From contig JAWNZC010000311.1 of NCBI GenBank assembly GCA_035771165.1, positions 1,318,501-1,382,500 on the forward strand: a stretch of DNA of 64,000 nucleotides. The letters run 5' to 3'. The notes below the pieces were generated by a model. It saw nothing but the letters and a program-made list of their open reading frames with translations, did no database searches and was not told where the DNA came from. This document shows, piece by piece, positions 57,767 to 64,000 of the stretch. Position numbers and translations under genes: made by a program. Source of the stretch: Paragorgia papillata (lineage: Eukaryota > Cnidaria > Anthozoa > Scleralcyonacea > Coralliidae). How positions within the stretch are numbered: position 1 is the stretch's first letter; each line of letters begins with the position of its first letter.

Positions 57767-58531
57767 GGATCTTACAAGATCTGATCTTGCCAAGATCTTA
57801 CAAAATCCTACAAGATCTTACAAGATCAGTCCTACAAGATCTTACAAGATTTTGCCAAACTATTACAAGATCTTGCCAAGATTTTACAAGATCTTACAAG
57901 AAGTTGCTAACATCTTACAAAATCTTGGGAAGATCTTAATTATAAAGTCCTACAGATCTTACAAGATTTTGCCAAGGTCTTGCCAAGATCTTGCCAAGAT
58001 CTTACAAGGCTTTGCCAAGATCTTACAAGAAGTTGCTAAGATCTTACAAAATCTTGGGAAGATCTTACAAAGTCTTGCAAGATCTTACAACATTTTGCCA
58101 AGGTCTTGCCAAGATCTTGCCAAGATCTTACAAGAAGTTGCTAAGATCTTACAAGATCTTGGGAAGATCTTACAAGATCTTGGCAGGATCTTACAGGATC
58201 TTCGCAAGATCTTGTTAGATTTTAAAAGAACCTCTGCAAGATCTTACAAGATTTTACTAAGATCTTACAAGATCTTACAAGATCTTGCCAAGATCTTACA
58301 AGATCTTGCCAAGATCTTGCCAGGAACTTGACAAGATCTTACCAAGATTTTGCCAAGATCTTGGCAAGATTTTGGAAGATCTTATAAGATCTTGCTAAAA
58401 TCTTATAAGATCTTGTGAGATCTTGTAAGAAAAATCTTATAAGATTTTTCTTAAGATCTTACAAGATTTTCCAAGATCATACAAGATCTTACAAGATCTT
58501 ACAATATCTTACAAGATCTTGACAAGATTTT
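57767..58531. repeat. AAGATCTT-type ~10 bp tandem array 2
   Basis: Same core as array 1, but with frequent CTTGCCAAGATCTTAC units, so the 10-11 bp words differ (CCAAGATCTT against CAAGATCATG). Frames through it show repeated Lys-Ile-Leu-Gln words and are not genes. Confidence 0.93.
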
Positions 58532-59102
58532 CACATGGGTAGCCTTTGTTCATGTACTGTAGTAGACTCATGCATCACAGCCATTCCACAGAAATGACAC
58601 ATTGTTGAAAAAAAATTAAATTGACATAATAACACCTACAATACCATTTTTGGGTGCTACAATACCTTGCCCTTCTGGAATGTGAAAAAAAAAATTACCA
58701 CAATTACCCACGGGCATTGTTGGAACAGAAATAAGAACATAGATAATTATGCATCGATTACAACAAATATAATTGTTTCTTTTTAAGAAAAGGGCCCTAT
58801 TTCTTGTATCAAAACTAGATTTCTTCATTATTTTATGTATTCAATTTGTCATTGCTATTTAATAACTTATTTCAAATTCTAAATTTCAAAATGAGGTATC
58901 GGCTTTGTGTTAGCCCACAGAGAAAACACCCTCATTTTAGGCTCGCGCGACAATATTTTCACTTAAAGTATTCTAATTTCCTGTCAATTTGAACAACTTC
59001 TTTAAACCTATCACAACTTGATACTCTTAGTTAATGAAACCAATCCCAAAAAATCTAGGAAAATATTTTCAGTAGTTTCGGAGAAAAATCACCCTCAAAT
59101 TC
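58532..59102. other. No gene recognised
   Basis: AT-rich sequence with no sustained frame. Confidence 0.35.
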
Positions 59103-59896
59103 GTCACGCGAGTCACGTCACGCGATGTCACAAGCATAGAATTCAAAGCCGTGTTGAGATGTTCATATCAGTCGAATGGAGTGGATCAAGGAACAAATCA
59201 ACACAGAATCTTAAATAGATGTATTTAATTAAAATTCTATTGTTAAAATATTGATTTGGCTGCTTTAACAGTATTACAGTATAAAAGCCATTTTATACAA
59301 ATTCTCATATAATGATCTTGGGGTATCTGTGGAATTTCTAAAAATATGCTTCCATTCCAGTTGTCCAGCTTTAAATCTTGCTCTAAATTATTATTGAAAA
59401 TGGCATTAATGGCTCCAACAAACAATGAGAAAACAAAACCATTGACTTTTTATTATTTAAACTGACTTTTTGTTTTGTTATTCACCACTCGTCACACGAG
59501 TCACATTTTTATGTCACGCGAGTCACATCAAACTTGCAACATTATTTCGTCGGCTACAAATGTTTTTGCTCAAACTTCACTGGAGTGTCATTGTATCTTG
59601 TCTAACTATATGTCTTATTATAAAAATTGAAATTAAATATAATTAATATGTTGCCAGGAATATAAATAAGAATGCCAATGATTGAAACGTTCTCATTTCT
59701 GGCGTCACACGAGTCACAAAACCATAAGTCATTAAATCGAAGGCTTAAAATATAATTTTTAGGAATTAAATATATTACTTAAATTATCTCCCCAGGGCCT
59801 CCTTATCTAAGGCAAGCTTGTTCTGTGCTAAATTAAAAGTGGCAGAAAAAAACTCTATTTAATCTTAGAATTTTGGGACTTTGTCACGCAAGTCAC
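59103..59896. repeat. Cluster of GTCACRCRAGTCAC motifs
   Basis: Five 14-bp matches to GTCACRCRAGTCAC begin at 59103, 59491, 59513, 59704 and 59883. A further partial GTCACGCGATGTCAC lies at 59117. All are in the same orientation. Spacing is irregular, so this is a cluster of short words and not a tandem array. Function unknown. Confidence 0.7.
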
Positions 59897-60199
59897 AATG
59901 GAATGGCTAATCAGTACCAGAAATGTAAAATTGTATATGATTATACTCTGGTTCATGTAGCACAAATGGAACTGTTCTTAAAAATATTTATCTCAAACAA
60001 ATATTATCATTATTTAGTAATATATATTCTGAACCTAAGTGGCCATTAAAACTTTCTGTTTGTTAGTTGTTATTCATATTGTTTTGAAATTACTTCTAGA
60101 AAGTATTGATCAATCACAATGACCAGATTCACCTTGTACATAAAAAGAATGAACCAGATAACGGTAAGATTTTCTGAATTGCAAATAAGGCAATAACAT

Positions 60200-60328
60200 G
60201 ATTTTTGGAGGGCATGCGCATATTGTTTATTTATGGCCCGCGTAGTAACATTTGCGCCTGAGCGGAGTGAGGGTGCAAATATTACCAAAAGGGCCACAAA
60301 TAAACAATATGACCCGACAAAAATCATC
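60200..60328. mobile_element. Palindromic MITE with GAGCGGAGTGAG centre
   Basis: ATGATTTTTGGAGGGC and CATATTGTTTATTTATGGCCC at the left pair with inverse words at the right (GGGCCACAAATAAACAATATG, then AAAAATCAT). The centre CCTGAGCGGAGTGAGGG is itself a dyad. No coding capacity. Confidence 0.7.
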
Positions 60329-60550
60329 ACCAATATACAAGGACAAGTAATTAAGAAAGGACTTGAAAGGCACCATTAATCTGTTTAAATATGTAGTTCA
60401 TTATAAGATCAACTTTATTTTTCAACGCAAGCGTTAATGCAAGCATAACATGAAAGCTACATAAAATTACTGAGTGAAATGTTCCCAATTTAATCAAAGA
60501 ACTAATAAGTTCCCCGTTTGTTTTGAAAGGAAAACTTGAAAGAGAAATTT

Positions 60551-60590
60551 AACTAGCCGGGCTGCAAACGTATTTGCGGCCCAGCTAGTT
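60551..60590. repeat. 40 bp perfect-type hairpin
   Basis: AACTAGCCGGGCTGCAAA and TTTGCGGCCCAGCTAGTT form a long stem with few mismatches and a 4-base loop (CGTA). It may be a tiny MITE or a remnant of one. Confidence 0.7.
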
Positions 60591-61167
60591 CCTCATCGGC
60601 CCGCCACTTGCGAGTGTTTTCAAGAGGATGGTTTGACGTTTGGCGTTGTTTATTGGTGATAAGAAAAAAACACTGTAGTGTACTGTACATACACAAAAAA
60701 AAAAATATGTGAGTCAATCTTATAGCACTCCATGTATGTACTGTTGAGGATATATGTATTTCAGGGAGGTGCAAAGATATGGACGACTGGTGAAAAGAAT
60801 ATTTTACGAATGAGTGTATTAACCACGAGAAGATATAGAATTCATATCTTCAAGCTAGCCGCCGTGCATATAATCTTTTTCTTTGTTATATAGATTCAAT
60901 GCAAGAAGCAGTAAATTACGTCATTGATATCTTCACTAGTGAGGATATGGAAAATATATTATGTCACCGGATATATTTTCTAGTAAAACACTGACATATA
61001 TCAACAACGAGTTTGAGTGTTTCATCAAGGGATCTAAACATGAGGAAACATGATGAAACATAAGGCCGAGTGGTTTTATTGTTTTCGAGTGTTGGAATCA
61101 ATTCCCCTGATGAAACTTGATAAACGAGTTGTTGATACAGATACGGCATCTCAATACAAGCCATTCA

Positions 61168-61400
61168 GAGGCGGATCTAGGATTTTAGAAATGGGAGAGC
61201 GACAGAGCGTGAAGGCATGAGTAACTTTTAGGGAGGTCCAGGGATAACCCCTGGAAAAAATTGAATTCTTTGGTCTCGGAAATGCTGTCTTTAACACTTT
61301 GGGGTAGTTTTGAGCGAGGTTTAAAAAAAATACAAAGTCATAAATGAAACCTAGAGTGTGCATATTAGCACGTGTACGCATAATGGGGGGTATGCCCCAC
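61168..61400 (+). repeat. hAT-type terminal fragment
   Basis: CAGAGGCGGATCTAGGATTT resembles the CAGGGGCGGATCTAGG end of the hAT-type element at 47156. No matching opposite end is visible, so it is a truncated or solo fragment. Right boundary is arbitrary. Confidence 0.4.
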
Positions 61401-61470
61401 TTGGATTTTTTTCATGACAGCTCATGTGTAAAATTTATTCATACACGGCAACTTGTTTATCTGACATAGA

Positions 61471-61685
61471 TACAGTCGTTTGCACCTAAGCAGAAACACC
61501 GCCCGTCAAAACATGTTCTAAACATAAAGTTTCCCATGGAAACATATTAAGTTTCCCTTCAATACGTACATGTTTCTGCCCTCAGCCAATCACGTCTTTC
61601 CAATCCCAGGGTGTCAATTTCAAAACCGTTAACTTTTGAACATGTTTTGACGGGCGGTGTTTCCACTTAGGTGCAAACGACTGTA
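61471..61685. mobile_element. 215 bp MITE with TACAGTCGTTTGCACCTAAG ends
   Basis: The left end TACAGTCGTTTGCACCTAAG has its inverse CTTAGGTGCAAACGACTGTA at the right, and the inverted similarity runs about 47 bp. TA at each edge is compatible with a Tc1/mariner-type TA target. The interior has no coding capacity. Confidence 0.88.
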
Positions 61686-61944
61686 ATTGAGATCTTAAGA
61701 ATTAGATGAACACTGGTTTTCATCTAATATCTTGGGTGGTATATGGTTTATTTATTTTTCCACGATAAGAAAATCATCTCACATGTGTGGGGTTATTCAT
61801 GATTTAAATCTCACCGTGATGTGTCGATTATCATAAAATGCATTAGAGTTTACTCCACTATTTTTGTGAGGCAATAGGACTGTTTTGATACAACAGTCTA
61901 ACCCCTATTAACGGACACCCGTTTTAAGCTGACACCTCTCTTAA

Positions 61945-62428
61945 AGTGCATATGACACGAAAATTAAATTTGTTTTATTTGAAAGAACGCTTAAAATGAC
62001 AGTCGGAGTAACATATTTTTCAGTTTTTGATTTCCTTGCTTTGTTTTTGAGATATTTCAGTTTATTTTATATGTACATGTCAAATGTTGTGACGTAAACG
62101 GCGTGCATAATGACTTAGCGGAGAAGGTTATATATCTTTGATATAATCAAACGAAACTACTTGAAATCCTGCATGTTTGGTGTTGTGGAAGGAACGCACG
62201 CACGCGCTTCTTTCAAATTAAGTTTGGTTTTATAAGAGCAAAGATATATAGCTTTTCCCGATAAGTCATGATGCACATGTACGACACAAAATTTAACATT
62301 TACATATCAAACAAACTGAAATATCCCAAGAACGAAGCAAGGAAACCAAAAACTGTAAAAGATGTTACTCCATCATTTTAAGTGTTCTTTCAAATAAGAC
62401 AAACTTTAATTTTCGTGTCATTACACTT
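61945..62428. mobile_element. Palindromic MITE, TGCCTATGA family, copy 2
   Basis: Closely matches 44695-45157 over its length, including TTTGAAAGAACGCTTAAAAT and CATAATGACTTAGCG. It is flanked by TTAA (61941-61944; 62430-62433), which supports a piggyBac-type target site. Confidence 0.8.
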
Positions 62429-62765
62429 TTTAATAGGACACCTAGGCGAGGTCCCGGCCATTTATTTAATAAAACACTATAGTTACAACCCCTTTTAAGC
62501 GGACACCTTTTTTAAGTGGAAATGGACACATATCCGGCTTGAGTCCCAGTGAGAAAATTGACCTCTCTTAAGCAGACAAATCCATATCAAAATTTACGTT
62601 TTCTTTAGTAGCAGTAACAATCGATGCTCGAGATTAGCGAGAGAGACCAACATTTTGAATTGTGAACCTGTTTAAGTCAGTTGGTGCTGTATTGACTGTT
62701 TTATAGAATGATAGTGAAAACAAACTACGTGGAGAAACAAAAAGCTGGTCACCACATGCGTACCA

Positions 62766-62940
62766 CCTACTGTGTAACCTCTTTCAAGCGGACACCCCTC
62801 TTAAGCGGACACCTCTCTTAAGCGAACACCACTCTTAAGCGGACTCCCCTCTTAAGCGGACTCCCCTCTTAAGCGGACACCGTTCTTAAGCGGACACCCC
62901 TCTTAAGCGGACACCCCTCTCAAGCGGACATGCACCCCTC
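62766..62940. repeat. ~17-18 bp minisatellite, CTCTTAAGCGGACACCC units
   Basis: About nine to ten units of TTAAGCGGACACCCCTC with occasional ACTCC or ACACCA variants. Confidence 0.93.
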
Positions 62941-62943
62941 TTA

Positions 62944-63323
62944 GGGCCTGTTATATATGGAGTCGAGTTACCCGGCTAGCCGCGTTACTCGGCAAACCGA
63001 GTTACCCGCCATGTATAGAAATTCAATGCTATCCCGGCAGATTATTTATATGAGACAGGCGGTTAACTCGGCATGCCGGGATGAAAATATTCCCATATAT
63101 ACACTCTCTTGCCGGGTAACTCGGCTAACCGGGTTGAATCCATCACAATAGCGCACGCGCCATTTATCAAGACAATAGGGAACTAACCATGGAATGTGAA
63201 ACCATTATAATGCGTGGGCAGCTTTGCCAAGTAACTCGTCTCATATAAACACTAATCTTTTTTCAACTCGGCTTGCTGGGTAACTCGCCTAGCCGGGTAA
63301 CTCGGCTCCATATAAACAGGTCC
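62944..63323. mobile_element. 380 bp MITE with GGGCCTGTTATATATGGAG ends
   Basis: GGGCCTGTTATATATGGAGT and the inverse CTCCATATAAACAGGTCC close the two ends. TTA is duplicated outside (62941-62943 and 63324-63326). Subterminal GAGTTACCCGGCTAGCC words repeat in both halves. Confidence 0.88.
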
Positions 63324-63408
63324 TTAAGCGGACACCTGGGCGAGATCCCAAAGGTGTCCACTTAATTGGGGTGCGATAAACAGTACAATACAATACAGTA
63401 CAGTACAT

Positions 63409-63529
63409 GGATGTTTGGAAATATGAAATTATTTTTCGTGTTGAACAGGATATCTCACTCGTTCGCTTTGCTCACTTGTGAGAAATCCTGGGCAACACTC
63501 GAAATAAATTTCATATTTTCGCACATCCA
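63409..63529. mobile_element. Palindromic MITE around GGATATCTCACTCGTTCGC, copy 2
   Basis: Second copy of the element at 53848-53967. Left GGATGTTTGGAAATATG pairs with the right CATATTTTCGCACATCC. Confidence 0.75.
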
Positions 63530-64000
63530 TATATTATTTCTCTATATTATCCAACTTCGATCAGGTGATTGAATGAACCATTATAATTGGCTGACTATCT
63601 CATAAATTATTAATGATTTGAGATAGTATAATACAGTACTGTATCTTTTACTGTAGTGTCCATCATTTTCCAATTATATATTTCTTTTTTTATATTATAT
63701 CTTTAGATATTGCATATATTTTTCAAGATTTAAAATATTTAAATGAGGAATCTGATCTTCTTGACAACACCCTAGAATATGATATTGGTATGGTCAACAA
63801 GCTTGTTTTTGTCTTGAGGCATTAGATATAATCAATACTTTTCTTTTTGAAATAATAGACCTTTCCGCATGAAGTGAATGGATCATGCGATGTTTCTCTT
63901 TGAAAAATCTGATTGGCTAATGTCTAAAGTTGTCCGAAGTTTTGGATGTCCGAAGTTTTGCGAGAGCCAATCAAATCTCTCAACGCGTTATCCACGCACT
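63530..64000. other. No gene recognised; inverted CCAAT words near the end
   Basis: GATTGGCTAA near 63910 and GAGCCAATCAAATC near 63965 are inverted, and TGTCCGAAGTTTTG occurs twice between them. Possibly the start of another MITE that continues past the window. Confidence 0.35.

Larger units (their letters stand above)
61898..63374. mobile_element. DNA element with GCGGACACC motifs, host of two nested MITEs
   Basis: The left end CTAACCCCTATTAACGGACA and the right end, inverse of TGTCCACTTAATTGGGGT, are imperfect inverted ends. CTTAAGCGGACACC words occur near both ends and form a minisatellite at 62766-62940. The element is split by a TTAA-flanked MITE (61945-62428) and a TTA-flanked MITE (62944-63323). 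No transposase is seen. Confidence 0.6.

Overview
The window looks like repeat-dominated genomic DNA from an invertebrate animal, most likely a cnidarian (inference). The base composition is AT-rich, one transposase gene has a spliceosomal-type intron, and the repeats are SINEs, hAT, Harbinger and TTAA-type DNA elements, Ty3/Gypsy retrotransposons and a Polinton/adintovirus-type ATPase. TTAGGG-like hexamers occur. I see no convincing single-copy host gene. Nearly every short open frame is a translated simple repeat, satellite or transposon fragment.

Layout. 0-4.8 kb: degenerate repeats, a 5S-rRNA-derived SINE and short dispersed repeats. 4.9-10.45 kb: a decayed Ty3/Gypsy element on the minus strand, readable from Gag to integrase, with several frameshifts. 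11.1-12.3 kb: a PIF/Harbinger transposase on the plus strand, with one intron and one premature stop, cut by a second 5S-derived SINE. That SINE is in turn abutted by the LTR and integrase end of a second Gypsy element (12.5-13.7 kb). 14.4-27.4 kb: 8.15 near-identical tandem copies of a 1.6 kb satellite, each with a perfect G-quadruplex motif. 29.1-31.7 kb: diverged copies of one unit, each followed by a different pentanucleotide array. 32.5-38.2 kb: a giant inverted-repeat element. Its left arm encodes an intact C2H2 zinc finger plus packaging-type ATPase, its right arm carries a core-deleted copy, and a GC-rich minisatellite lies at its centre. 38.7-44 kb: a Gypsy reverse-transcriptase fragment, a tRNA-derived SINE and several palindromic MITEs. 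44.4-52 kb: densely nested DNA elements, including two hAT-type elements with perfect 8-bp target duplications and a four-level nest at 46.1-49.2 kb. 52-64 kb: foldback MITEs, two arrays of about 10 bp units (AAGATCTT core), a hammerhead-ribozyme-like motif at 55.75 kb, a cluster of GTCAC-type motifs and another nest at 61.9-63.4 kb.

No set of genes here forms a pathway. The coding content is enzymes of mobile elements (protease, RT, RNase H, integrase, DDE transposase, ATPase). Only the left-arm ATPase frame looks intact. The most notable items are the ATPase-bearing palindrome, the G4-bearing satellite and the hammerhead-like motif. All calls come from reading the sequence and from remembered family features; no database search was run.
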